From Paenirhizobium cremeum (GTDB lineage: Bacteria; Pseudomonadota; Alphaproteobacteria; Rhizobiales; Rhizobiaceae), in NCBI RefSeq assembly GCF_022884085.1, contig NZ_JAGGCS010000018.1, positions 38,745 to 102,744 on the forward strand: a DNA stretch of 64,000 nt, written 5' to 3'. The notes below the pieces were generated by a model, which was given only the letters and a program-made list of their open reading frames with translations, did not search any database and was not told the DNA's origin. This document shows positions 42,987 to 51,955 of this stretch, in pieces; position 1 is the first letter of the stretch; each line of letters starts with the position of its first letter. A program made the position numbers and the translations under genes.

Positions 42987-43967
42987 TCAAGCAGCCCCGA
43001 AGCGATCGAACGCGGTCAGATATTTGACCGGTGGATCGGCATCCCAGCGATAAATCTCTGTCCGCAGAAAATGCAGTTCCTCGTCGAGCTTCTCTTCGGG
43101 CAGTTCAACCCACCAGGATTTCGGGCGGCCGTCGGAACCGTCGGACCAGCGATAGCCGCGCGTCTTGAGCTGGTCCTTCATGTCGAATGGGCTGTTTTCC
43201 GCGTAGATGCGGACCCGCGACCGCTGACTGGCCTGATAGAGTTCCGCGAATGGCGCCGCGGTCGAACCGGACCGTGTCTGTCCGAGCACCTCCAATAGTG
43301 CGAAACAATCGTCGACAGCCCGGTGCCCTTCGTGGAAATAGCCCGACTGGCCGATCAGGTAGCCGAGCTTGCTTCCCTCGAAGCCGCGTCCCGACCAGTC
43401 GATCTCGGACACAGAGCAGGCCCAGGCCTTGTGAACAAAGATCGGCGAGAAGGCTTCACAAAAGGGACGGTCGAAACCGGCGTTGTGGGCAATAATCAGG
43501 TCGGCCGGCTCAATGAGGGATTTCAGGCGCGCAATGTCGATCACCTGACCGGCGACCATGTCATCGGTGATGCCGGTCAGCCGAGTAATTTCGGCTGGGA
43601 TGGGAACGGTCGGCTGCTGAAGTCCGCCATAGACGCCGGTGACATCACCAATCTCGCCTGCGTCATTGAAACTGAAGGCTATCACACCGATTTCGATGAT
43701 TTCGTCGGAGCGATAGTTGAGGCCGGTGGTTTCGGTGTCGAGGATCACGCCCTGGCGTGAAAATTCGGACCGAGCGCGCTCGACAACTGGTCGGGGCGAA
43801 AGCTTTCGCAGGACACGATAGTTGCCGGTCGCTTCCAGATGGCAGGCCATGGCCTCGTCATCAGAACCGATGTTATCCTGCCGACTTCCAGCAACAGCCT
43901 GCGGCTTGGCCACCTTCGTGGTGGCCGACAAAACAGGAGCTGCAAAGAAGTCGAGTTGTGAGGTCAT
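42987..43967 (-). CDS. DnaQ-like 3'-5' exonuclease
   Basis: A 326-residue protein with a DEDDh-type exonuclease at about 75-240: GVILDTETTGLNYRSDEIIE (ExoI motif with D and E), LIIAHNAGFDRPFCEAF (ExoII), and HEGHRAVDDCFALLEVL (ExoIII, His and Asp). The C-terminal 90 residues hold an extra domain with FDMKDQLKTRGYRWSDG, a 'DNA-polymerase-III-epsilon-associated' short motif I recall from similar stand-alone exonucleases. It is not the replicative epsilon subunit. ATG 43967 is used; the frame is open upstream but overlaps the divergent gene. It leads the operon with DUF429. Confidence 0.9.
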   Translation of the reverse strand: MTSQLDFFAAPVLSATTKVAKPQAVAGSRQDNIGSDDEAMACHLEATGNYRVLRKLSPRPVVERARSEFSRQGVILDTETTGLNYRSDEIIEIGVIAFSFNDAGEIGDVTGVYGGLQQPTVPIPAEITRLTGITDDMVAGQVIDIARLKSLIEPADLIIAHNAGFDRPFCEAFSPIFVHKAWACSVSEIDWSGRGFEGSKLGYLIGQSGYFHEGHRAVDDCFALLEVLGQTRSGSTAAPFAELYQASQRSRVRIYAENSPFDMKDQLKTRGYRWSDGSDGRPKSWWVELPEEKLDEELHFLRTEIYRWDADPPVKYLTAFDRFGAA

Positions 43968-44140
43968 TCTATTCCGATCCGATTGCGGCATGGCCGGCCA
44001 CAATACGCATCGGCATAGACGCAAGCAACGACGCCACCGATCAGGTGCACATCGCACAGAGCCAGCGGCGGCGGGGGAACTGCGGACAAGCACTATTCGA
44101 GGCAAAGAACTGCTTTGGACAGCGCCGTCGAAATCGTAGG

Positions 44141-45562
44141 ATGCCGGACAATGATTTGACGATTTTGAGCATAGCCATGGACAATCAGGCGCAACAGCCG
44201 ATCCGCGAACATCATTTTTATGTCTCAACCGCAAAATTTCTATTCCACCACCCTCAGGACGGCATCGTGGCTGTTCGCGACCCGATACGACTGGAGGACG
44301 CCAAACGGTATGGGCTTGACCCCATCGTACTTTACGGACTTACCGTTGCCGGCCTGCCGATCCGCTGGCTGACGTTCTCCACGATGGAGAAGCGCAAATC
44401 ATTGCGCGACGTGTTGCTGACGGCATGGAGAAACGCCGAGGGTCTGCGCGGCCTGCCGGATGTTCTGCGTGTGAACCGCTACGTGGAACGGGCCGACCCA
44501 TCATTGGCGACGGATATTGCCAAGATCGGCATCCGGCTTGAGGTTGCCGACCCGAAGGACAAAGCGGCTCCGGCATCGTTGCGCTCGGCGCACGACGCCT
44601 CCCTGTGGATGCGGAAAAGGCATGATCCGGTCGATCGGTCTGCGGCCGCATCCGTCGAAGCGCTTTGTCGTGATGCGCATGACGATCACGATTGGCGAGC
44701 AGGCAGCGGTCCCCGCGGGCTCGGCAACCGAAAACTCGAGGACAACATCGAACGGTGGCTGGAATTGCCGATGCGACCACCGGCAGACATTCTCCCCGAT
44801 AAAGTGGCGTGGGAAGCCGGTCCATGGCTGTCGTCCTGGGAAACCTCGCTTCCACCCGATCGGCCACGCTATTTCAAACACGACGGATTTACCGGGAGGA
44901 TGTGGCTGTATTCGGGATCGGACCCATCCGAAGACGTCGATGACGATGACGACATCCCGGCCTACGACGAGTATGACAACGTGCCCGAAATCGCCAAAAA
45001 CCTGGTCGCCTGCTGGCCCAATCCGCCGAAGGAGATCGCTGCGGCCGCTGGAATCACCCTGCGCCAACTCCAGTGGTTCATCTCGGAGCGTTCCACCCTC
45101 GACCGGTCGGCGCGCTTCGACCTAGAACGCCTATTGGGCATCGAATACGACGAACGGATGGGCGGCTACACGCCTGCGGGTCCCTACGTCCTGATCGCCA
45201 GAAAGGCACAGGCCGTCGAAGCGGTCTATCAGGAGATTTCCGGGGGCGGTGATGCCTGCCCTTGCGAACTCGTTCCCGCTCAGGGACAGGCCGACCCGAG
45301 CTGGAGATACGTCTTGATCAATGCGTTTGGGACACCACCAACCCTTGTCATGGCGCCCCGTGGCGAGGCGGTCACGGAACGCCTTCCCGAACTGATCATG
45401 AACTACGAGGGCATCCGGCCGGTTTCGCCGGCCTTTTATCGCGACGTGGTCACGACCTGCGCCCGCGCTTGCCTGACACCTGAGGCCAATCCACGGGAGA
45501 TGCGGGATTTTGCAAAGCGCTACGAACGGGAATGGGTCGATTGCGCATGGCTGCCGGACTGA
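44141..45562 (+). CDS. Hypothetical protein with an internal HTH-like domain
   Basis: A 473-residue protein I cannot assign. The first part has EHHFYVSTAKFLFHHPQDGI and ends in an acidic linker (about 265-290: EDVDDDDDIPAYDEYD). At about 300-340 a helix-turn-helix resembles Xre types: PPKEIAAAAGITLRQLQWFI then SERSTLDRSARFDLERLLGI. The C-terminal part, to residue 473, has WRYVLINAFGTPPTLVMAPR. The start is chosen at 44141 (GTAGG just before it); ATG 44177 is possible. It ends 25 bases before the helicase IV-like gene on the same strand, so the two are probably an operon. Confidence 0.65.
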   Translation: MPDNDLTILSIAMDNQAQQPIREHHFYVSTAKFLFHHPQDGIVAVRDPIRLEDAKRYGLDPIVLYGLTVAGLPIRWLTFSTMEKRKSLRDVLLTAWRNAEGLRGLPDVLRVNRYVERADPSLATDIAKIGIRLEVADPKDKAAPASLRSAHDASLWMRKRHDPVDRSAAASVEALCRDAHDDHDWRAGSGPRGLGNRKLEDNIERWLELPMRPPADILPDKVAWEAGPWLSSWETSLPPDRPRYFKHDGFTGRMWLYSGSDPSEDVDDDDDIPAYDEYDNVPEIAKNLVACWPNPPKEIAAAAGITLRQLQWFISERSTLDRSARFDLERLLGIEYDERMGGYTPAGPYVLIARKAQAVEAVYQEISGGGDACPCELVPAQGQADPSWRYVLINAFGTPPTLVMAPRGEAVTERLPELIMNYEGIRPVSPAFYRDVVTTCARACLTPEANPREMRDFAKRYEREWVDCAWLPD

Positions 45563-45587
45563 ATTTGCTGGTAGTGCGTGAGCCCTG

Positions 45588-48329
45588 ATGTCTGATCGTG
45601 TTCGAACATACCGGCCTGGATTTTTTGCACGGTTCCTTCCTCAAGGAAAATGGAAGATGACGCTGACCGCGTCCTCGCCCGCATCCATACGTCTTGAAGT
45701 CGGCGACGCGGTCAAACTTCCCTGTCTGGATGTCGTCGCCATTTCCGTCAGCAAGGCATTGCTGTGGCACACCGTCGAAGTCCGGTCGCGCGACCGGATC
45801 CATAACCTTTCCTGCCTTGGAGAAGAAGCCGCGACACGGTTGGCGGCCGATCTTTACAGCTTCATCAACAACCACCTCTTCGAGTTGATCGGCTCAGACA
45901 CCGGCCGATTGAGCGAGGTGGATACGAAACTGCAGGCCATCACCGAAGGAAAGCGACAGTATCTGGCCCAAGCCGACCTTGGCCGGGCCATTGCGAGCGT
46001 AGCCGGTGAAGCCACCGCCGCGCTTTCGCACCCTTTATTCGATCCGGAATTGATGCCGCCTGCCCTGAAAGCGGCGCTCCCCCAGTCGCTCGCCTTCATC
46101 ACCGATCCGGATGTGCGGCATAGATATAATGACGCGTTCGTTTCGGCAGAGCTGTCGAGATACCGATCGTTCTTCGACAATCTGGACGGCCGGTCATTGT
46201 CCGACCAGCAACGCGAGGCATGCATTCGCCTGGAGGACAACAATCTGCTGGTCGCCTCAGCCGGATCGGGCAAATCCGCGACCATGGTCGGCAAGGTCGC
46301 CTATGTTCTCGACAAGCAGCTCTATCGGCCGGAAGAGGTGCTCGTGCTCGCCTTCAACAAGAGCGCCGCCGACGAGCTGAAAGAACGGATTTGCAGGCAG
46401 CTGGCGATCGGTCCGGAAGACCTCGGATGCAAGGTGACCACGTTTCATGCGCTCGGTCGCGGCATTATCGAAGAGGTCGACGGTCGGCCGCCACAGCTTG
46501 CCGATTGGGTTGAGCACCCCGCCGGCGAAGCGAAGATCATCGAACGGATCATCGAGGAACTGCTGCGATCGGATGCGGAATTCGCCGAGCTCTGGGTCAA
46601 CATCCTTGTCCTTCATCCGAAAGCGGACATTCCGGCCCAAGAGTTCGGCTCGAGGGAGGACTATGATCGCTACCTGTCGGTGCGCCGCCGGAACGGCAAT
46701 GCGACCATCGGCACGTTGGCCGGCATCTACGTTAAGTCGCTCCAGGAGCAGACGATCGTCAATTGGCTGTGGCTCAATTCCGTCGATTTCGAGTACGAAC
46801 GCCAGATCGCGATCGAAGAGCAAAACGGCGAGATCCGTTACGTCCATCCGGACTTCTATTACCCCGCCAGCAAGACGATCCACGAGCACTTGGCCATCAA
46901 CGGCAATGGTTCGTCGCCCTTCAGAGACTACGTCACCCATGCCGAAAACAAGCTGGCCGGCTACAGCAAGGCTGGGATGGATGTCTTCCAGACGACGTCG
47001 GCGCAGGCGAGCAATGGGTCGTTGATTGCAGCACTCGAAGCCGAGCTTCGGAAGCGAAACATTTCGCTCGAACGAAAAAGCTACACCGCAATCGTCAAAG
47101 CCCTCGAGCCCGTTGTCATCAAGCACTATCACAAGCTGATTGCCGTCTGCACCAAACACATCCGCGCCAGCCACCTGACCCTAGACATGCTGCTGGAGCG
47201 CGCCAAATCGCTCCACGACCGGACCCGCGCAAAGGAATTTGCACAGGTCGTCTGGAAGATCGCGGAGACCTATTCCCGGAAGCTGGAAGAAGCCGGCCGC
47301 ATCGACTTCGACTCGATGATCGCCAATGCCACGCAGTTCGTGGAGACCGGGCAGTATAAGAGCCCCTATTCCCTGATCCTCGTCGACGAGTTCCAGGATG
47401 TTTCCGAGCCGCGCGCGAAACTGATCAAGGCGCTGAAGCACCAGAAGCCGTTCACAAAGGTCTTTGCCGTCGGTGACGACTGGCAGTCGATCTATCGCTT
47501 CGCCGGATCGGACATTACGATCTTCACGCAGTTCGAAGCAAATTTCGGGGCAAGCTGGCAAGGTCGTCTGGAGCAGACCTATCGCTGCAACCAGTTCATC
47601 GCCGACACGGCTGCCAGCTTCGTGCAGCGCAATGCCGCTCAACTGAAGAAATCGGTGCGCTCGACGCGCCCGGCAATTGCGCGATCGATCCGGGTCGTTC
47701 CGATAGACGGTGATCGCGGCAAACCTGATTTCGCTGACGCCTGCCAGCGATTGCTGAAGCGACTCGATACCTTCCTTGGGGGGATAGCGGGGCAATGGCG
47801 GAGCGACGAGCACCAGAAGCTCAAGGTCATGGTGTTGTGGCGCTATAACCAACTTGATCCTTTGAAGGGGGCACCGCCAAAATTCGAGCACATCGAGGTT
47901 TCGGGACTGTCATTTCATCGCGCCAAGGGGCTCGAGGCCGACTATACGATCCTGCTCGATGTCAGCGAAGGCGACTACGGAGTGCCAAGCCGGATCGAGG
48001 ATGACGAGCTGCTCAATCTGGTCATGCCGCAACCGGAGACGTTTGAATTTGCCGAAGAGCGTCGCCTCTTCTACGTTGCGTTGACGCGCGCAAGTCGTGG
48101 TGTGTTCCTACTCACCAATAGCCGTGAGCCGTCCAGATATATCCGCGAACTGTCCGAAATCGCCGGCGACAATCTGCGGTTCGAAACCATCGATGGCGAT
48201 CCTCTACATCAATGTCCCAAATGCCGTGTCGGACAGCTTGTCGAGAGGAAAGCCCGTAACAATAGTCGGTTTATGGGGTGCAATCAGTATCCTGCATGCG
48301 ATCATACCCAGCGGAACCCGGCTAAGTAG
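45588..48329 (+). CDS. Helicase IV-like UvrD-family helicase with C-terminal zinc ribbon
   Basis: A 913-residue SF1A helicase like HelD of E. coli. The N-terminal 190 residues match the HelD-specific region. Helicase motifs: LLVASAGSGKSATM (Walker A, about 221), LVLAFNKSAADELKERI (Ia), LILVDEFQDVSEPRAK (II, about 590), VFAVGDDWQSIYRFAGSD (III), GLSFHRAKGLEADYTILL (V) and RLFYVALTRASRGVFLL (VI, about 825). It ends with CPKCRVGQLVERKA then FMGCNQYPACDHTQ, a topoisomerase-type C4 zinc ribbon (about 878-908), which HelD lacks. It should unwind DNA 3'-5'. ATG 45657 is an alternative start. Confidence 0.92.
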   Translation: MSDRVRTYRPGFFARFLPQGKWKMTLTASSPASIRLEVGDAVKLPCLDVVAISVSKALLWHTVEVRSRDRIHNLSCLGEEAATRLAADLYSFINNHLFELIGSDTGRLSEVDTKLQAITEGKRQYLAQADLGRAIASVAGEATAALSHPLFDPELMPPALKAALPQSLAFITDPDVRHRYNDAFVSAELSRYRSFFDNLDGRSLSDQQREACIRLEDNNLLVASAGSGKSATMVGKVAYVLDKQLYRPEEVLVLAFNKSAADELKERICRQLAIGPEDLGCKVTTFHALGRGIIEEVDGRPPQLADWVEHPAGEAKIIERIIEELLRSDAEFAELWVNILVLHPKADIPAQEFGSREDYDRYLSVRRRNGNATIGTLAGIYVKSLQEQTIVNWLWLNSVDFEYERQIAIEEQNGEIRYVHPDFYYPASKTIHEHLAINGNGSSPFRDYVTHAENKLAGYSKAGMDVFQTTSAQASNGSLIAALEAELRKRNISLERKSYTAIVKALEPVVIKHYHKLIAVCTKHIRASHLTLDMLLERAKSLHDRTRAKEFAQVVWKIAETYSRKLEEAGRIDFDSMIANATQFVETGQYKSPYSLILVDEFQDVSEPRAKLIKALKHQKPFTKVFAVGDDWQSIYRFAGSDITIFTQFEANFGASWQGRLEQTYRCNQFIADTAASFVQRNAAQLKKSVRSTRPAIARSIRVVPIDGDRGKPDFADACQRLLKRLDTFLGGIAGQWRSDEHQKLKVMVLWRYNQLDPLKGAPPKFEHIEVSGLSFHRAKGLEADYTILLDVSEGDYGVPSRIEDDELLNLVMPQPETFEFAEERRLFYVALTRASRGVFLLTNSREPSRYIRELSEIAGDNLRFETIDGDPLHQCPKCRVGQLVERKARNNSRFMGCNQYPACDHTQRNPAK

Positions 48330-48529
48330 TGAAATGGCGGCGGGCGATACCGATTATGATCATTCCGCCAACAGGCACATCGTCAGCAGAGAGGTGGTTT
48401 CGGCTCTGTTGCCATGGGGAACAGAAATGTGACCTCACATGTCAAACGCGACGAATTGCAGCAATGGTTCGGAAATGCATTTCATGCCTTATGGGCTTCT
48501 ATTCTTGTTCAGCTTTGGAAAAACAGCCT

Positions 48530-48985
48530 ATGAAGACACTCCTTTTCGCAATCGGTTTGGCATGCGCGCTCCCAGCAGTTGTTGAAGCAAGCGATAGCAT
48601 CCACGTGACCGTAGTTCAGAATGACAAGGAGATCTTGGTCGGTTTTCTTCATGTCGATGCCACGGGAAGGAAGGGTAACATAGAGAGCTTCAGAGACCAC
48701 CCTTACATGATTTGTCGTCAAGAGAGCCCTGAACGCGTCTCCGCCGATGCCGCTACAGCGACAGATGGCGCGTCGGTTCAGATCACGCGCCGAGACAATG
48801 GCCTTGTTGACGTTGAGGTAACTGTTAGGACAGTAGATCAGCACGAGCTAAAACTCGCGCAAAATCAGTGTGCTGCGACAACCGTTGAAGTGAAATCAGT
48901 CAGCGACAAAATTCTTCTGCAGCCTTCCGATGGGCCCGTACATTTTCACCTGGCAGGTGCGACTGTCGCGATCAAAGGGCTGTAA
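48530..48985 (+). CDS. Predicted secreted periplasmic protein (151 aa)
   Basis: A 151-residue protein starting MKTLLFAIGLACALPAVVEA, a clear Sec signal peptide (cleavage likely after VEA, about residue 20). The mature part is beta-rich: SDSIHVTVVQNDKEILVGFL, then VDVEVTVRTVDQHELKLAQN, with two cysteines that could form a disulphide. No family is recognised. The frame extends upstream to 48329, but the signal peptide and weak GGAA site support 48530. It is unlike its nuclease and helicase neighbours. Confidence 0.7.
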   Translation: MKTLLFAIGLACALPAVVEASDSIHVTVVQNDKEILVGFLHVDATGRKGNIESFRDHPYMICRQESPERVSADAATATDGASVQITRRDNGLVDVEVTVRTVDQHELKLAQNQCAATTVEVKSVSDKILLQPSDGPVHFHLAGATVAIKGL

Positions 48986-49047
48986 CTTGGACTTCAAGTG
49001 CTGGGGATGTGAATCGAACTGCCTGGCACTTACCCCCCGCCGAAAAG

Positions 49048-49959
49048 TCAGTGCTTGAAGCAATTCTCGCGATGCCACTGGAGAAAATGAGGGTGTGGCC
49101 GCTCGAACGTTCGTGACGGCACAATCGCCCTTCCAGTCTTGTTAATCAGACCTTGGATGCTTGCCGGATCGTTGGCCTGCCGCGAGATCAGGATCTCGAG
49201 CTCATCCGAGAGGCCGATCAGCCCGCGGTCGAACATCCAGTGTGCGGTGCCTGAAAGGGCGATGCCATTGCCGAGAGTATCGGGGCCGTTTGCCTCCACA
49301 GGCCGGATATGCGCGGCATCGACTTCCGCACGCCCGCCCCCGTTGATGAGCTTCAGGCCCGTGATCGCGCACCGTTTATCATAGGCCTGCAAAACGAGCC
49401 GGCGAAACAGCCGATTGCGAACGATCCGCGACGAAAGCTGCGTGATCCGCTCGCGCTCTTGCTCAAATTTGAACGGCGCCTGAGCTCCGTCTTCAAATCC
49501 GTCGGCAGGAGGCGTTACCCCCGGTTCATCCAACCGAGGCAGTTCAGGCTGACGCTCATCGAGGCCAATCGACACGATGCGATTGAAATCCGCCGGGGAT
49601 ATCGGACGCACTGCGGCCTGTGCTCTACCGGAAATCCGGCCCTCGTCATTCAGGACCCCTCTCTCTATGACACCGTCCGGCCCACTGAACGGAACAGGAT
49701 TGATGAAATCGAGGTAGCTGCCGAGTTCGATGAACGCCAGATACATGCCGGGCGCCTTTGGATCCGGAATGACTTCAGCGACCTTTGCGACGGCAAAGTA
49801 GCCGCGAGTCGCTGCAACCTTGCGCGGCTCGTAGTATATGATCCAATCTCCGACGCAGGCTTGCACGCGGCCGAGATACTGGCTCGGGAACTGATACTGT
49901 TCCGCCGGGCTGTCGTCGTAAATCGAATCTGAACGATGAATAAAAACCCCGAATCCCAT
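49048..49959 (-). CDS. HNH endonuclease with an N-terminal PUA/EVE-like region
   Basis: A 303-residue protein. The C-terminal third is an HNH domain of the 'putative restriction endonuclease' type: AYDKRCAITGLKLINGGGRA, EVDAAHIRPVEANGPDTLGN, GIALSGTAHWMFDRGLIGLS (about 195-255), with the His pair and Asn. The first 95 residues (VQACVGDWIIYYEPRKVAAT, GYFAVAKVAEVIPDPKAPGM, YLAFIELGSYLDFINPV) look like a beta-barrel of the PUA/EVE kind, which in other enzymes reads modified bases. It could be a modification-dependent nuclease; that is inference. It is a single gene, minus strand, within the defence-like region. Confidence 0.88.
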   Translation of the reverse strand: MGFGVFIHRSDSIYDDSPAEQYQFPSQYLGRVQACVGDWIIYYEPRKVAATRGYFAVAKVAEVIPDPKAPGMYLAFIELGSYLDFINPVPFSGPDGVIERGVLNDEGRISGRAQAAVRPISPADFNRIVSIGLDERQPELPRLDEPGVTPPADGFEDGAQAPFKFEQERERITQLSSRIVRNRLFRRLVLQAYDKRCAITGLKLINGGGRAEVDAAHIRPVEANGPDTLGNGIALSGTAHWMFDRGLIGLSDELEILISRQANDPASIQGLINKTGRAIVPSRTFERPHPHFLQWHRENCFKH

Positions 49960-50369
49960 TTCGGATGCTTACCACGACCAAGGCGTTTCAGCATATCGCG
50001 GCTTCATCAGCAATTTTGGGTTCGTTTGCCAGCTGGCCTTAGCAGGCCACGCCCCGGCATTGGTGCCGGCGAACAAGCTTACGGCATGATATAACCCGCT
50101 CTTCTTTTTGGCCCCTATCTTGTTGTTTTCACTCATATCAGATGGAGTAGGAAGGCCAGATTCTGACAAAACCAGGATAAAAACTAACGACTGTCTTCGC
50201 TCTCTGCAAAGCGATCGCCGTAAGCCATTCCATCAAAACGCGGATAAAAATCCGCGTCGAAGGCCACTCGGCATCGCTTTGTTTTTGTTTGCAATTCTCC
50301 ACGGCTTCCGCTGGAAATAGGTTCTGAACCAACCGAATCTGATATAAGGGGGATAAAAGAGGAATCACC
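49960..50369. other. 410-bp gap, AT-richer than its neighbours
   Basis: No gene is supported. It has a short hairpin, CGCGGAT-AAAA-ATCCGCG, at 50239-50256, and the words GGATAAAA near 50176 and 50352. The base composition drop and missing genes suggest a recent boundary between two acquired modules. Confidence 0.45.
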
Positions 50370-51824
50370 ATGCCGATTCACGACCCCTGCGCACTTCTCA
50401 ACCGATTGCTGGAAGAACCCAACGAAAGCGCATGGTTGGAATTCAAGGTCAACAACAAGGATCCACGCGAAATCGGGGAATACGTGTCGGCGCTTGCAAA
50501 TTCGGCAATGCTAGCGGGGCGAGATCGCGCCTTCCTTGTATTCGGAATCGAAGACCGTACGAGGAACAGGGTTGGCACAGAGCTTCGCCTGCAGCAACTC
50601 AAACAAGGCAATGAGGATTTCACCAACTGGCTGGCACGAATGGTCGAGCCGCGAGTGCTCATTGAGGTTCTCGACTTTGTCTGCGATGGCTTGACCTATT
50701 CGGTCGTTGCTATCGAGCCGTCCTATGAACGGCCTGTAAAATTCGCCGGCACGGAATTTATCCGGATCGGCGAAAACAAGAAAAAGCTCGCCGAGTTTCC
50801 TGAGCACGAACGCGCGCTCTGGATAGCAACCGGCCGCCGGCGCTTCGAAACCGCCGTCGCGTCATCGAATGTCACGGCCGACGATGTCTTCGCCACGCTC
50901 GACCCCGACCCGATTTATGATCTGACGGGCGAGCCAAAGCCGAAGAATTCTCAAGAGATCATTCGAAAGATGATCGATGCGGGCTTTCTGCTCGATAATC
51001 TCGAGGGAAGGTTCGACATCACCAACCTGGGGGCAATCATGTTGGCGCGCGATGTCACTGTCTTTCCTTCCATCGCGGGAAAGACAGTTCGCATCGTCAA
51101 ATACACCGGTCGCGACAAATTTCGCTCAGACTTTGAGCAGGAGGGCAAGAAGGGATACGCCGTCGGCTTTACAGGAATGATGCGGTTTCTGATGGAGCGG
51201 CTTCCAAAAGAAGAGCGATACATCGACGGCGTCCGACGTATGGTGCCGCATTTCCCGGAAACGGCCGTTCGTGAAGTGATCGCCAACGCTCTCATACACC
51301 AGGATTTCATGGCAACCGGCGTCGGTCCCGTAGTCGAAATCTATGAAAACCGCATCGAAGTCACCAATCCGGGCAATTCCTTGATCAGCACCGATCGCAT
51401 TCTCGATGAGCGCCGTTCGCGAAACGAGAAACTCGCTGCGACGATGCGTTCCTTCGGACTCTGCGAGGAGCGCGGCGGCGGCCTTGACAAGACTCTGATC
51501 GAAATCGAAGCGCAGCACCTGCCCGCTCCCGATTTCATCTCGTCTGAGAATTCGATGCGGGTCGTGCTGTTTGCGCCGAAGCCCTTCGGCCAGATGTCGA
51601 AGGCCGAGAAGTTGCGGGCATGTTTCTTCCACTGCGTCATACGCTGGCTTACCCATGACTACATGAGCAACGCGACTCTCCGTGAACGCTTCTCACTGGC
51701 GCCGGAAGAGTATCAGGCCGTTTCCGCCGTCATCGCCGAATCTATTAAGCTCGGCCGCATCGCACCTGCCGATCCTGATCAAGGCAAGCGCAACGCGCGA
51801 TATGTGCCCTACTGGGCAGCTTGA
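50370..51824 (+). CDS. AlbA_2/Schlafen-type ATP-binding regulator-like protein
   Basis: A 484-residue protein. Residues about 15-130 form the AlbA_2 (Schlafen-like) domain: NESAWLEFKVNNKDPREIGE, YVSALANSAMLAGRDRAFLV, FGIEDRT. Residues about 280-400 resemble a HATPase_c_4 domain: PETAVREVIANALIHQDFMA, then VEIYENRIEVTNPGN and GLCEERGGGLDKTL. A winged-helix C terminus follows. Such COG2865 proteins are called transcription regulators, but many sit in defence islands. The start follows AGAGGAA. A large SF2 helicase gene follows 131 bases downstream on the same strand. Confidence 0.9.
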   Translation: MPIHDPCALLNRLLEEPNESAWLEFKVNNKDPREIGEYVSALANSAMLAGRDRAFLVFGIEDRTRNRVGTELRLQQLKQGNEDFTNWLARMVEPRVLIEVLDFVCDGLTYSVVAIEPSYERPVKFAGTEFIRIGENKKKLAEFPEHERALWIATGRRRFETAVASSNVTADDVFATLDPDPIYDLTGEPKPKNSQEIIRKMIDAGFLLDNLEGRFDITNLGAIMLARDVTVFPSIAGKTVRIVKYTGRDKFRSDFEQEGKKGYAVGFTGMMRFLMERLPKEERYIDGVRRMVPHFPETAVREVIANALIHQDFMATGVGPVVEIYENRIEVTNPGNSLISTDRILDERRSRNEKLAATMRSFGLCEERGGGLDKTLIEIEAQHLPAPDFISSENSMRVVLFAPKPFGQMSKAEKLRACFFHCVIRWLTHDYMSNATLRERFSLAPEEYQAVSAVIAESIKLGRIAPADPDQGKRNARYVPYWAA

Positions 51825-51955
51825 GCAAGCCTGCGAGCATTGCCGCCCTCAAAAGCAACGCGCATAGGTTGAAAGCTTTACTGATCGGGCTTAGCTTCTG
51901 CTGCCGACACTATAGGGAACTTAAGCGCGGCCATGTTGTGGGGAAGTAGGGAACA

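Noticed and set aside
43757..44140. N-terminal extension of the HTH-bearing protein to 43757
   Set aside because: It overlaps the divergent exonuclease start and reads as antisense-like sequence; the ATG at 44141 is a better start.
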